Shown one piece after another: positions 35,162-43,960 of a stretch of DNA of 64,000 nt. Numbering within the stretch: the stretch's first letter is position 1; the number at the start of each line of letters is the position of its first letter. Source of the DNA: Nostoc sp. PCC 7524 (lineage in GTDB: Bacteria; Cyanobacteriota; Cyanobacteriia; Cyanobacteriales; Nostocaceae). Below the pieces are notes generated by a model. The model worked only from the letters and a program-made list of their open reading frames with translations, was not told the DNA's origin and did no database searches. The stretch is from the NCBI RefSeq assembly GCF_000316645.1, contig NC_019684.1, forward strand, positions 248,001-312,000. The letters run 5' to 3'. Both the position numbers and the translations under genes were made by a program.

Positions 35162-36454
35162 CTACACTGATGCTTTCCTTCGGAACGCTCCGCGAACGCA
35201 TACAGTGTAGGCTTCCAAGACAATCCGGCTATTGCGTAGGAGACTCTTGGCTTTAAGAACCGGATGCCCCTCGGCTCTTTTTCTTATTACGATGGCTGCA
35301 TTATGATCACGATCCAAAGAGCAACCGCAGCTACATTTATGCCATCGTTCATGTAGCTTTTTAGGTACTTTTACACCGCAGTTGGAACATTCTTGAGTTG
35401 TACCAGATGCTTTAACAGGTATTACCAACAAACCAGCATTTTCGGCTTTGTTTGTCAGGATTGACAAGAAGCTACCCCATCCAGCATCATGTACAGACTT
35501 TGAAAGTCTAGACCTTGAAAGTCCTTTGATGTTTAAATCTTCATGTGCAATTACATCATATTTTTTAAGCAGATTATTAGCGGTTTTAAAGTGAAAATCT
35601 TTGCGCTTATCAGCAACTTTTTTATGTTGCTTACTTAATTGCTTAACAGCTTTCTGTCTACGTTTACTACCCTTTTTACGACGTGAGACACGTTTCTGTA
35701 TTACTCGTAAACGTTTTTGAGCTTTGCGATAATGTTGAGGAATAGCAACTGTTTCAGCATCAGCAGTTGTCAAAAACTCTTTCAATCCCATATCAATACC
35801 AGTTATTGATTCTGGATTAATATCGGGTTTGATTTCTGGAATCGTAGAATCTTCTAGACTGAGAGTTAAGTAATAATCGTCAGCTTTTTTGGTGATAGAA
35901 GCAGTTTTAATTTTAAAACCATCAGGCAACGGACGATGCAACACAACTTTGACTTTACCTAGTTTTGGTAAATCAATTAAATTGCCCTGCAAACATCCAT
36001 CTTTCATTTGTGGATAAGTGAAGGTTTTGTATCTAGTTCTAGATTTAAACCTCGGCTTACCACTGCGTTTTCCGTTGCTATCACCCTTAAGAAAACGGTC
36101 AAAAGTTACCTTAACTCTTTTAACTACATCCTGTAAAACCTGTGAATAAATATCACCATAATGAGGATGTGTTTTTTTAAGTTCAGGGAGTGTTTTCTTT
36201 TGCGAGTAATAGTCTGGATTGTCTCTTAACTCTGGAAGGTGACAAACAAGAGGACAAGCATTTACAGGACAGCGATTCTGCTCATACCAGTTAAATCTAT
36301 CTGCCAACAAATAGTTATATTGTGCGCAACACATAGACAGCCATCTGTCCATTTCTGTTACTTGTTGTTTTGTCGGGCGTAATCTGTACTGGTATGCAGT
36401 CCTCAACTGTTTATCACCACCTTTGTAAATTAGTGCTATGTTTTTAGTATACAC
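35162..36454 (-). CDS. tnpB: IS605-family TnpB RNA-guided nuclease
   Basis: TnpB is the RuvC-type, RNA-guided nuclease of IS200/IS605 elements and the ancestor of Cas12. Motifs: N-terminal [12 protein letters not shown]; Ruv[11 protein letters not shown]; Ruv[12 protein letters not shown]; zinc ribbon CSNCG...CSCG; RuvC-III DRDHNAA. All three catalytic acids are present, so it looks intact. I take GTG 36454 (430 residues), because the longer open frame to 36535 would overlap the divergent tnpA; there is no strong Shine-Dalgarno. The 3' end carries a palindrome (GGAACGCTCCGCGAACGC), where a guide (omega) RNA would be expected to overlap. Confidence 0.9.
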   Translation of the reverse strand: MYTKNIALIYKGGDKQLRTAYQYRLRPTKQQVTEMDRWLSMCCAQYNYLLADRFNWYEQNRCPVNACPLVCHLPELRDNPDYYSQKKTLPELKKTHPHYGDIYSQVLQDVVKRVKVTFDRFLKGDSNGKRSGKPRFKSRTRYKTFTYPQMKDGCLQGNLIDLPKLGKVKVVLHRPLPDGFKIKTASITKKADDYYLTLSLEDSTIPEIKPDINPESITGIDMGLKEFLTTADAETVAIPQHYRKAQKRLRVIQKRVSRRKKGSKRRQKAVKQLSKQHKKVADKRKDFHFKTANNLLKKYDVIAHEDLNIKGLSRSRLSKSVHDAGWGSFLSILTNKAENAGLLVIPVKASGTTQECSNCGVKVPKKLHERWHKCSCGCSLDRDHNAAIVIRKRAEGHPVLKAKSLLRNSRIVLEAYTVCVRGAFRRKASV

Positions 36455-36481
36455 TGATTTTGCTTTTTGGTCTATAATCCA

Positions 36482-36895
36482 ATGAAAAATGACTTTGTTT
36501 CCAAGGGGAGGTCTGTTAGCGACCTGAAAGCCCACCTTGTTTTAACAACAAAATACAGGCGCAAAGCATTTAACTCAGCAATGCTAGAACGCCTGCATAA
36601 TATCTTTGAGGAGTTATTGATAAAGTGGGATTGCAAACTTGTTGAGTTCAACGGTGAAGACAATCATATACATCTTCTATTTCAATATCACCCTGACTTA
36701 GAACTCAGCAAATTAGTCAATAATTTAAAATCCATTTCCTCTAGAAAATTGCGGCAAGAATTTTCTGAGCATTTAAAAACTTTTTACAGTAAAGATGTCT
36801 TTTGGAATGGTTCTTATTTCATTGCCAGTTGCGGTGGTGTCACCGTTTCAACTTTGAAAAAATACATTGAAAATCAGCAACAACCAGAGGATTGA
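36482..36895 (+). CDS. tnpA: IS200/IS605-family Y1 transposase TnpA
   Basis: A 137-residue HUH single-strand transposase: NHIHLLFQ (HxH metal site) and the catalytic Tyr in LKKYIENQ. The N-terminus [13 protein letters not shown] is typical. I start at ATG 36482; an in-frame TTG at 36467 is less likely. It is divergent from tnpB with starts about 28 bp apart, the IS605 arrangement. Short sequences downstream (TACGAGACGCTACGCGAACGC, about 36941-36961) could be end hairpins or a spacer repeat; the exact element ends were not found. Confidence 0.9.
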   Translation: MKNDFVSKGRSVSDLKAHLVLTTKYRRKAFNSAMLERLHNIFEELLIKWDCKLVEFNGEDNHIHLLFQYHPDLELSKLVNNLKSISSRKLRQEFSEHLKTFYSKDVFWNGSYFIASCGGVTVSTLKKYIENQQQPED

Positions 36896-37078
36896 ATTTT
36901 GTTCGTTTCCTCCATGTTCCCATCCCTTTCTACGAGACGCTACGCGAACGCCTATCGGCATTTGTCAGGGAACTGTCGTCAACTCACCTGCCATTCATCT
37001 CATCACTTCCGCTGAAATTATCTAAACCACAATGTACACAACGTTGACTGTATAAGCATTTAACATTGTGAATACTTT

Positions 37079-38008
37079 CTACAACGTTGACAGTGGATAT
37101 TTTACCAACATCTCTTGGAAAGATATCCACTGCTCGTCCTGTGTGTAAACAATGATACCGTCTTTGGTGTTTTGGCTGGCAAGAATTAATTTCTTCTTGT
37201 AGGCTAATGCGTACCATTCCTTAAAAACATCCAATTCAGATTGTTGTCCAATTTCTTCATTCTTGATCCAACCCTCTTCTATAGCTTTTTTAAGCCATGC
37301 ACCTGGTTTTTCAATATTGCTACTAGCCATTGCTTCTTTAAAAGCTTTTATTGCATTTAAAACAGTATCTTCCTCTGCTGACTTAATTGTTTTAGTTAAG
37401 GTTGGATTCAGTTTAATTCCAATTAAGTCAAGTTGCTGTTTAACATGATCACTGATATCAGAACGTCCAGCCCTTTTCTTATCTAATGAAGTAACCTTTG
37501 AATTTTCAGGTAAAGTAACAGGTAAATTTGCTTGAGAAATACGAAATTCTTCTAATTGTTGCTTCAACTCTGAATTTTCAGATTTTAGTTGTGTATTTTC
37601 ACTTTTGAGTCTTTCTGCTAACTCCTCAGCACCTTGTAGATGATAAACTCTACCCGCTAAACCTTCATTAACTCTACGAAGTCCCTCTACTTCAGCTTCT
37701 AGTTTCTTAATTCTTTCTCTAAGCTGATAAATAATAACAGCTTTTGAATCATCCGATGCTTTTTGTGGTTGATTTGGTTTACCCGCTTTGAGTTGTTGCT
37801 TTCTTAAACTATCAATGCGCTCTTTAATCTCTGGGTATTTATAAAGATAGCTAACTGAAAGTCCCGCTTCCTTTGCAACATTAGCAAAGGTAATAGACTT
37901 ATTCTCTTGAGTTAGTTTACGAATCGCTTTTTCTAAATTCTCTGCTGCCTGTTGTTTCTTCTGCTCCGCAGCAGACTTCAGGGCAGCTATCTTAGCATCA
38001 TTGCTCAT
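37079..38008 (-). CDS. Tn554 TnpC-like (DUF6262) protein with extra C-terminal domain
   Basis: A 309-residue protein. Residues 1-65 are DUF6262/TnpC-like with a helix-turn-helix (ITFANVAKEAGLSVSYLYKY); residues 90-165 form a coiled coil; residues about 180-309 are a further domain with PGAWLKKAIEEGW, a motif that resembles the C-termini of some plasmid replication-type proteins. Staphylococcal Tn554 TnpC is only about 125 residues, so the C-terminal part is an addition. Third gene of the trio; it overlaps the recombinase upstream by 11 bp. The family role in transposition orientation and efficiency is known for Tn554; its role here is inferred. Confidence 0.75.
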   Translation of the reverse strand: MSNDAKIAALKSAAEQKKQQAAENLEKAIRKLTQENKSITFANVAKEAGLSVSYLYKYPEIKERIDSLRKQQLKAGKPNQPQKASDDSKAVIIYQLRERIKKLEAEVEGLRRVNEGLAGRVYHLQGAEELAERLKSENTQLKSENSELKQQLEEFRISQANLPVTLPENSKVTSLDKKRAGRSDISDHVKQQLDLIGIKLNPTLTKTIKSAEEDTVLNAIKAFKEAMASSNIEKPGAWLKKAIEEGWIKNEEIGQQSELDVFKEWYALAYKKKLILASQNTKDGIIVYTQDEQWISFQEMLVKYPLSTL

Positions 38009-39587
38009 TCTTGTTGCCCTCCAGAGTATTGATGATATTTTCTAGATTTTTTTTAACATCTTCATTAACTTGAATTTGACGTTGCCAACCATTAGTTTTA
38101 GCTACTTCGAGAACTTTATTAGTACGCTCTAAATGTTCCTTATGTTGGTCTAAAAACTCAATGGTTGTACGAAAATCACCGCAGGTTAGGCAGGCATTGC
38201 CCTTACTACAGGTAAGCTGTGCGGGTAGTCCACAATATCCATTTGCTAAAGTTTCAGCCAAAACTTTTTTCTTCATCCATTGCAGACCACTATCATTGTC
38301 TAATTCTGGATGAAGTGATTCAATAACTTCGCCATTAATATTGACTACTTTATTATCAAGATATTTGTCTATTTCTTTTCTTAATGTCGCATCATGAATA
38401 TGAGCATAAACCATAGTCATGTGAGGTGAATCATGACCTAAATATCGTTGGACAATATGCTGTGGCACTCCATTATTAATCATTCTTGTCCCAACAGTAT
38501 GGCGAAACTGATGAGTCTGAAAATTCCATCTCTTGCCCGTGCTATCGCAAATATTAAATTCCTCTGCCAAGTGTTTTAAATGATTAGCAAACGATTGGTC
38601 GGTCATAACTTTAGGTTCAGGAATAAATTCTGGCGATGCTTTTCTACCGCAGAAAAGATATTTATAGTCTTTACCAAAATGTTTTTGAATGTAAGCTTGC
38701 TGCTCTTTAATAGCCTGGGCAAGCTCTATAGATATAGGCAAGGTAGTTTCAAACTTCATCTTCCAACGCATAAATTGAATAAACCATCCACCTTTACTAT
38801 CTTGCTTAAGGCAATCTAAAGGTAGTTGACATAATTCTCCTACTCTCAAACCACATTCTTGAATAACCAGCACCATTCTTGTTATTGGCTCAGGTAAGGC
38901 ATCTAGGTGTTCATTTAATTGACGAATCACTTCATCTGGAATATAACGAGGTAATGATTTTGGGCGACTAGGATAATCCTCTTTACGAATTAAGTAAGGT
39001 TCTACATTAAACCATTTATTAGTAACACCAGTTTCAAATAAAGAAGCTATAGCAGAGATACGTTCACCTTTAGTTGCTGGAGCTAGATGTTTTTGATTAA
39101 GATAATCTAGGTAGTCGATAATTACAGAGCGAGTTATATCTTCTATTCGATTTACTATTTTATTTTGAGATATAAATCTTGAAAAATTCCTGAAACAAGA
39201 CAAATATTTTTGTAGCTTTTCAAAGCTAGTTGTTGTCGTAGCAATATATCTAATAAATCTTTTAATATCTTGTTTTAGCCATTCCTGTTGAATAGAGGAA
39301 AAATTTAGTTTATCTCCATCATTATGGTGTGGGCTAACTTGTAATCCTAATTCTGAAGCAGTCCAATAATCGTCTAGTATTTTTATATGACTAGCCGATG
39401 GATTTATTACAAACTTGTGTTGACATTGTTTGCAACGATATTTTTGTTTTCCTGTTGGATTAATGCCAGCTTTATGATAATCTATGCTGCCACATTTAGG
39501 ACAATTTATAGTTGATTTTTTAACTGCCTGAAGTTGAGTCTTTTTTTCTTGAGTTTGTGGAATATAGTCATGATTCATTGAAGCCAT
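37998..39587 (-). CDS. Tn554 TnpB-like tyrosine recombinase with zinc ribbon
   Basis: A 529-residue site-specific recombinase. The N-terminal zinc ribbon is CPKCG...CKQCQHKF (about 24-56), followed by a core-binding SAM-like domain (about 85-200) and a catalytic domain with CGLRVGELCQLP (first Arg), HQFRHTVGTRM (HxxR) and YLGHDSPHMTMVYAH (His and nucleophile Tyr). A further CSKGNACLTCGDF Cys cluster lies near the C-terminus. It overlaps the first recombinase by 20 bp and the TnpC-like gene by 11 bp, so the three are translationally coupled, as in Tn554. Confidence 0.85.
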   Translation of the reverse strand: MASMNHDYIPQTQEKKTQLQAVKKSTINCPKCGSIDYHKAGINPTGKQKYRCKQCQHKFVINPSASHIKILDDYWTASELGLQVSPHHNDGDKLNFSSIQQEWLKQDIKRFIRYIATTTTSFEKLQKYLSCFRNFSRFISQNKIVNRIEDITRSVIIDYLDYLNQKHLAPATKGERISAIASLFETGVTNKWFNVEPYLIRKEDYPSRPKSLPRYIPDEVIRQLNEHLDALPEPITRMVLVIQECGLRVGELCQLPLDCLKQDSKGGWFIQFMRWKMKFETTLPISIELAQAIKEQQAYIQKHFGKDYKYLFCGRKASPEFIPEPKVMTDQSFANHLKHLAEEFNICDSTGKRWNFQTHQFRHTVGTRMINNGVPQHIVQRYLGHDSPHMTMVYAHIHDATLRKEIDKYLDNKVVNINGEVIESLHPELDNDSGLQWMKKKVLAETLANGYCGLPAQLTCSKGNACLTCGDFRTTIEFLDQHKEHLERTNKVLEVAKTNGWQRQIQVNEDVKKNLENIINTLEGNKNEQ

Positions 39588-40668
39588 CTCTCTTTGTCAA
39601 ATATTTTTGATATTCTTTCTGTAAGTCATCATCTGTTAGATGAACATAAGTGTTAATAGTAGTTTGAATGTTTGCGTGACCCAATCGCTTTTGGACATAC
39701 GCCATATCCCATCCAGACCTAATTAACTCTGTAGCATGAGTGTGTCTAAGTAAATGAGGTGTCGCTTGAATACCTGTTTTCTTGGCTAACCTTTTAAACA
39801 GTCCATTCACAGCACCATAATCCATCGGTTGACCTATTTCACCGTCCCAACAGTTAACAAATACATAATCACAGTCAATATCGTCTGGATATTCTTCAAT
39901 CAGATAATTAGAGTAGAGTTTCATCAAATCTTTGGAAACATGAATTACTCTTTCAAATCCTGCCTTTGCCCGACTAATATTTATATTGTCAGTTCTGGGT
40001 ATTACATGAATTTCATTTACTCCTTGTGAACGAATATCCTCATGTCTTAGTCCTAATAACTCACCAATTCTCATGCCAGTTTCATAAAGTAAACAGATAA
40101 TAAATTTATCTCTAATTCTTTTACAAGCATTAACTAATTCTTTAACCTGCTCCGAAGTTAAACATCCTGGGAAAGTTTTTGGTTCTTTAATTTTCAGTAA
40201 TCGTGTTTTAACTTCCTTCCCTTTGCTTATGTGGTGTAAAAATGGCTTGTATTTTCGTCCTGGTTGCATCTGATAGCGATAAGCATTAACCCCTTCAGTT
40301 GCTCCCAATCGCTCATGAAATTCATAAAAACCACAGACAGTCGTTAGAGCATGGTTAATTGTCTTTTCTGACCGTTTAGACACTTGTGGTTGAATGGATA
40401 CTACTCCTGGTTCTGGACTTCTTAGCCAGTGAATAAAATCCGATAACTGCTCTAGATTTATTTCCTTCCAATCAATTTGCTTATCTCGTAAAAACTCCCA
40501 GAATAACTTTAGGTTGTTGGCGTAAACCCTAACTGTGTTGGGTGACTTTTCTAAACTGTCTAAGTAACGTAGGTATTTTTGGATTGGCTCGATGGGTAAG
40601 TAGTCGTCATCTAGCACGATCCATATTGGGCGATTTGAATCCAGTAGCTGACCTTTTTGAACTAACAT
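39568..40668 (-). CDS. Tn554 TnpA-like tyrosine recombinase
   Basis: A tyrosine recombinase of 366 residues from ATG 40668, close to the 361 of Tn554 TnpA. It has a core-binding domain (about 25-130) and a catalytic domain with YETGMRIGELLGLR (Arg), HLLRHTHATELI (HxxR) and RLGHANIQTTINTYVH (His, Tyr). GAGG lies just upstream of ATG 40668; a GTG at 40683 is also open. First gene of the trio. Confidence 0.85.
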   Translation of the reverse strand: MLVQKGQLLDSNRPIWIVLDDDYLPIEPIQKYLRYLDSLEKSPNTVRVYANNLKLFWEFLRDKQIDWKEINLEQLSDFIHWLRSPEPGVVSIQPQVSKRSEKTINHALTTVCGFYEFHERLGATEGVNAYRYQMQPGRKYKPFLHHISKGKEVKTRLLKIKEPKTFPGCLTSEQVKELVNACKRIRDKFIICLLYETGMRIGELLGLRHEDIRSQGVNEIHVIPRTDNINISRAKAGFERVIHVSKDLMKLYSNYLIEEYPDDIDCDYVFVNCWDGEIGQPMDYGAVNGLFKRLAKKTGIQATPHLLRHTHATELIRSGWDMAYVQKRLGHANIQTTINTYVHLTDDDLQKEYQKYLTKRDGFNES

Positions 40669-40728
40669 ATCCTCATTGTACACGTTGTGTAAAAGGTGTA
40701 GTTAGTATTAATATAGCTTAATAAAAAG

Positions 40729-40776
40729 AACTCATAAATAATCGTTGTTGTTGTTGTGTAAGATTATTTATGAGTT
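40729..40776. other. 15-bp inverted repeat upstream of the recombinase trio
   Basis: AACTCATAAATAATC (40729-40743) and GATTATTTATGAGTT (40762-40776) are perfect complements around an 18-nt GTT-rich loop. It lies about 60 bp before the first recombinase start. It could be a recombinase-binding site, an end structure of the transposon, or a leader hairpin. Confidence 0.5.
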
Positions 40777-40839
40777 ATAGATAACTTCGCGGTAAGTGAG
40801 AGGCTTCTGTCAGTTCAAGCTAAAGTTTTGAGCCAGATA

Positions 40840-41021
40840 AGTAGAACGGTGTAGATAATTCAAGGTTTGTAGTGAGGACTTTAGTCCTCTAATAAGGACT
40901 GTACCGCAAGCGGAACCCGTTCGCGATAGCGTTGCGTAGCAAAGGGTAGTCCTTACTACGAACTAGATGCCAATCTTTTTACATTACTTCACATAGTTTG
41001 GTTTTTTCAAGTCGTTCTACT
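40840..41021. mobile_element. MITE-like element with AGTAGAACG ends
   Basis: AGTAGAACG (40840-40848) and CGTTCTACT (41013-41021) are 9-bp inverted ends of a 182-bp non-coding stretch. A nested inverted pair, GTAGTGAGGACT (40869-40880) and AGTCCTTACTAC (40948-40959, one mismatch), lies inside. The right arm resembles 52151-52195, and the inner motif recurs at 47836-47847. The element ends 8 bp before the bioF stop. Confidence 0.55.
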
Positions 41022-41028
41022 GACTAGA

Positions 41029-42192
41029 TCACAAGTCCCTCAGCACTCCTACCAGTTTGTCAATATGTGCTGCTTGATGGGTTGCCATTAAAGAGATTCT
41101 CATGCGACTTGTGGGTACTGTGGGGGGACGAATGGCTGGGGCAAAAATGCCAGCGTCTTTGAGTTGCTGCCCAGCTTGTAGTGCTGCTGTGGCAGTTGAT
41201 AACTGAAAACATAGTATGGGTGACTGTGATGGCAGTAATTTGAGGTTGGGTAATTCCTGTTTTAGTAATTGTTTTAAATAATTGACATTATTCCACAATT
41301 GGGTGCGGCGTTGCGGTTCTTGTTGGACGATTTTCAATGCTGCTAAAGCTGCGGCTGTATCTGCGGGTGATAGTCCAGTGGTATAAATCCAACTGGGGGT
41401 GCGATTCCGTAAAAAGTCAATCAAGGTGGCGCTTCCGGCTACGTAACCGCCCAAACTACCCAAGGCTTTACTCAAAGTGCCAATTTGAATTAATTCCCTA
41501 CCAGTACAGCCAAAATATTCTACACAGCCAGCGCCAGTTTCACCCATGACTCCAGTTGCATGGGCTTCATCAACTAGCAGCATACAGCTAAACTCATCAG
41601 CTAAATCTAATATTGTAGGTAAAGGACATAAGTCTCCATCCATGCTAAAAACACTATCCGTCAGAATTAAACAGCGTCGGTAGTTTTGGCGTTGTTGTAT
41701 TAAGAGGTTTGTGAGTTGGGTAACATCACAGTGGGGATATTCTATCACTGTTGCCCCACTGAGAATAGCGCCATTTTTCAGACTGGAATGATTATATTGA
41801 TCAGATAATATTAAATCTCGCTTACCTACCAAAGACGCGATCGCACCAAGATTAGCTAGATAACCAGAGCTAAATACTATAGCATCTTCTGTTTGTTTTA
41901 AAGCCGCGATCGCTCTTTCTAATTCCCTATGTAATTCCCGGTGTCCACTGAGTAATCTAGAACCAGTGCTACCAGTGCCATACTCTTGAATCGCCGCCAC
42001 AGCAGCCGCAATTAAGCGTTCATCTCCAGCCAGTCCCAAATAATCATTACTAGCAAAATTAATTACCTCTTGCCCCTCCAAATCCACCGTAGCACCAGGA
42101 AGACCATGTATAGTTTTTACTGAACGATACCAGTCTGCCTGATGAATGGTTGCTAAGGATTTTTGTAACCAAGCATAAGGATTTGTGGGCAT
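41029..42192 (-). CDS. bioF: 8-amino-7-oxononanoate synthase
   Basis: A PLP enzyme that condenses pimeloyl-ACP/CoA with alanine in biotin synthesis. Fold-type I markers: [35 protein letters not shown] and the PLP lysine in [13 protein letters not shown]. At 387 residues it has the normal length. Glycine C-acetyltransferase is a close relative, but the spacing and motifs fit BioF. No other bio gene is adjacent. Confidence 0.9.
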   Translation of the reverse strand: MPTNPYAWLQKSLATIHQADWYRSVKTIHGLPGATVDLEGQEVINFASNDYLGLAGDERLIAAAVAAIQEYGTGSTGSRLLSGHRELHRELERAIAALKQTEDAIVFSSGYLANLGAIASLVGKRDLILSDQYNHSSLKNGAILSGATVIEYPHCDVTQLTNLLIQQRQNYRRCLILTDSVFSMDGDLCPLPTILDLADEFSCMLLVDEAHATGVMGETGAGCVEYFGCTGRELIQIGTLSKALGSLGGYVAGSATLIDFLRNRTPSWIYTTGLSPADTAAALAALKIVQQEPQRRTQLWNNVNYLKQLLKQELPNLKLLPSQSPILCFQLSTATAALQAGQQLKDAGIFAPAIRPPTVPTSRMRISLMATHQAAHIDKLVGVLRDL

Positions 42193-42248
42193 ATAAATTC
42201 AAAATAGTCTACGACAAAGCTAGCGCCTACAAAATTCAAAATTAAAGA

Positions 42249-42306
42249 GTTAATAACTATTGCCTATTGCCTATTGCCTATTGCCTATTGCCTATTGCCT
42301 ATTACC
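42249..42306. repeat. GCCTATT heptamer array ending at the ruvA stop
   Basis: About six copies of GCCTATT (the complement of AATAGGC) run from 42259 into the ruvA stop codon, preceded by an AAAATTCAAAATT-type spacer repeat. Confidence 0.8.
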
Positions 42307-42940
42307 CAACCTGTTCGCTACTGCTAAGATGAGCGATCGCTTGTTTGATCCAATCTTCTACGTAGGCATCTTTTGGTAGTCCGATGTCTTCGCTGACTAC
42401 GTGGAGGGCGTGGCTGACTTCGTGGGCAGTGTAGCCTAGGGCAAAGAGAGTCATTTGCACTTCTTCCAAAATGCCGGGGGCTGGCCCTTCGGTGGCGACG
42501 AAGAAGCCTGCTGATTTGCGCCATTCGATTAATTTGGCTTTGAGTTCTAAACAGATGCGTTCTGCGGTTTTCTTGCCCACACCAGGGGCTTGAATTAGCA
42601 TTTGTGTGTTAGCCGCAATGATGGCTTGGACTAAATCTGGTAATTCCATCGTATCCAACAAGGCGATCGCCAGAGCTGCACCCACGCCACTGACAGTTAA
42701 TAAATGGCGGAATAAATCGCGTTCGGCTGGGGACGCAAAACCATAAAGGAAGGGTACTTCTTCGCGAATTTGGTAATGGGTGAAGATTTGTACCAAGTCC
42801 CCAGTTGTGGGTAATTGCTTGGCTAAACGTTGCGGAATTTGCAAGTCATAACCCAAGCCGTTTACCTCTAGAGTCAGAATCACGCGATTACTGCCTAGGT
42901 TTTGGATACCAGCGACTATACCTTTGAGATAGCTAATCAT
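42302..42940 (-). CDS. ruvA: Holliday junction branch-migration protein RuvA
   Basis: RuvA tetramers hold Holliday junctions for the RuvB motor. The 212-residue protein has the OB-fold N-terminus [12 protein letters not shown], two HhH motifs ([16 protein letters not shown] and [20 protein letters not shown]) and a C-terminal domain III that contacts RuvB. It overlaps the sucrose-phosphate phosphatase gene by 4 bp (ATGA), implying coupling. Its stop lies in a heptamer array. Confidence 0.96.
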   Translation of the reverse strand: MISYLKGIVAGIQNLGSNRVILTLEVNGLGYDLQIPQRLAKQLPTTGDLVQIFTHYQIREEVPFLYGFASPAERDLFRHLLTVSGVGAALAIALLDTMELPDLVQAIIAANTQMLIQAPGVGKKTAERICLELKAKLIEWRKSAGFFVATEGPAPGILEEVQMTLFALGYTAHEVSHALHVVSEDIGLPKDAYVEDWIKQAIAHLSSSEQVG

Positions 42941-43686
42941 TTTATGAAACCGAAATATTTAAGTCCTTCAAGAATACCCCCAGCACAAAAATCTTGTGCT
43001 AGGTAACGATGATTGGCAGGATACTGGTTGTGCCACTCCAGCAACTCTTGTCGGGCATTCCCAACAATGATTCCCCTTTCGTTGCCTACAGCGAACAATG
43101 CAATATCATTACCTGAATCGCCACAAACAACTGTTTGTTCTGCTGCAAATTTCCACTTTTGACGTAGAAACTGCATTGCCTGACCTTTATCGCTGGTACT
43201 TGGCACAATGTCAAGGTCTATACCGCTACTATAAATTAACTTTATATTAAGTTCATATTTTGCCAACTCTGACTCCAGTTGTGAAATTATACTGGCTGAA
43301 ACTTCTTGCTTCAGGAAAAAACTGACCTTAAAAGGACGCTGTTCTGAGTCTGGTTGTGGTTCTAACTCAGAAAATTGCTCGGTAATAGATAATACCTTAT
43401 CTCGATCCCAGCCAAGGGAAAGAATCTCTGCCCAACTGGAATCAGCAGTATCTTGGCCATCCAGATAAATCTCCGTACCTACGGAGACGACTAACCCATC
43501 CGGTTCGATAAGATTTTTTTCTATTTGAAGTTCTTTGTACAAAACAGGCGATCGCCCAGTGGCATAGACTATCTTCGTACCATATTCTTGGCGATGCTGA
43601 GTGAGAATTTGATTTAGTTGGGTGAGTGCTGCGTCATTACCTACCAATGTGTGATCTAGGTCTGTGACAAACAGAAATGGTTTCAT
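42937..43686 (-). CDS. spp: Sucrose-phosphate phosphatase
   Basis: A HAD-superfamily phosphatase of 249 residues with DLDHTLV (D9, D11), YATGRS, a conserved Lys and [10 protein letters not shown], in the order of the plant/cyanobacterial SPP family that removes the 6'-phosphate of sucrose-phosphate. Sucrose in these organisms serves as an osmolyte and as the carbon carrier to heterocysts. The stop overlaps the ruvA start by 4 bp; a metabolic gene coupled to a recombination gene is unusual but plausible as transcription convenience. Confidence 0.88.
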   Translation of the reverse strand: MKPFLFVTDLDHTLVGNDAALTQLNQILTQHRQEYGTKIVYATGRSPVLYKELQIEKNLIEPDGLVVSVGTEIYLDGQDTADSSWAEILSLGWDRDKVLSITEQFSELEPQPDSEQRPFKVSFFLKQEVSASIISQLESELAKYELNIKLIYSSGIDLDIVPSTSDKGQAMQFLRQKWKFAAEQTVVCGDSGNDIALFAVGNERGIIVGNARQELLEWHNQYPANHRYLAQDFCAGGILEGLKYFGFIK

Positions 43687-43707
43687 AATGATTTACTCCA
43701 AGTAATA

Positions 43708-43795
43708 TAGCAATCCGATTTGATTTCTAAAATTATCTGCGTAGGTAGGCAATAGGCAATAGGCAATAGGGAAGGAGAGGGTAGGGGCGATCGCT
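43708..43795. repeat. ATATAGCAATCCG dispersed repeat plus GGCAATA array
   Basis: AATATAGCAATCCGATTTGA, then TTTCTAAAATTATCTGCGTAG, matches 15185-15222 nearly base for base, and is followed by the same GGCAATA array. A diverged copy starts near 4528. It lies upstream of the sucrose-phosphate phosphatase. Confidence 0.7.
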
Positions 43796-43798
43796 ATC

Positions 43799-43960
43799 CT
43801 GACTTTTCACGGTAAGTCCCAAAACCTTGCCTACGGCACGCTACACGAACGTCAAGACAGGGGATAGGGGATAGGGTGTAGGGAAAACTTGAAAGCCTTA
43901 CTACACCCTACACCCCACACCCCACACCCTCTGACTTTTCCACATAACGTGAAAAGTCAG
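43799..43960. mobile_element. MITE-like element with 13-bp TIRs and 9-bp flanking repeat
   Basis: CTGACTTTTCACG (43799-43811) and CGTGAAAAGTCAG (43948-43960) are perfect terminal inverted repeats. They are flanked on both sides by ATCGCTATC (43790-43798 and 43961-43969), as expected for a target-site duplication. The 162-bp interior has no gene and holds GGGATAG and CACCCCA repeats. A second partial arm (CTGACTTTTC, 43931-43940) makes a local hairpin at the right end. Confidence 0.65.

Noticed and set aside
36984..37217. 77-codon minus-strand frame with a CVHCG motif
   Set aside because: Largely overlaps the 3' end of the TnpC-like gene in another frame; the Cys pair resembles a zinc ribbon but no transposase core precedes it.
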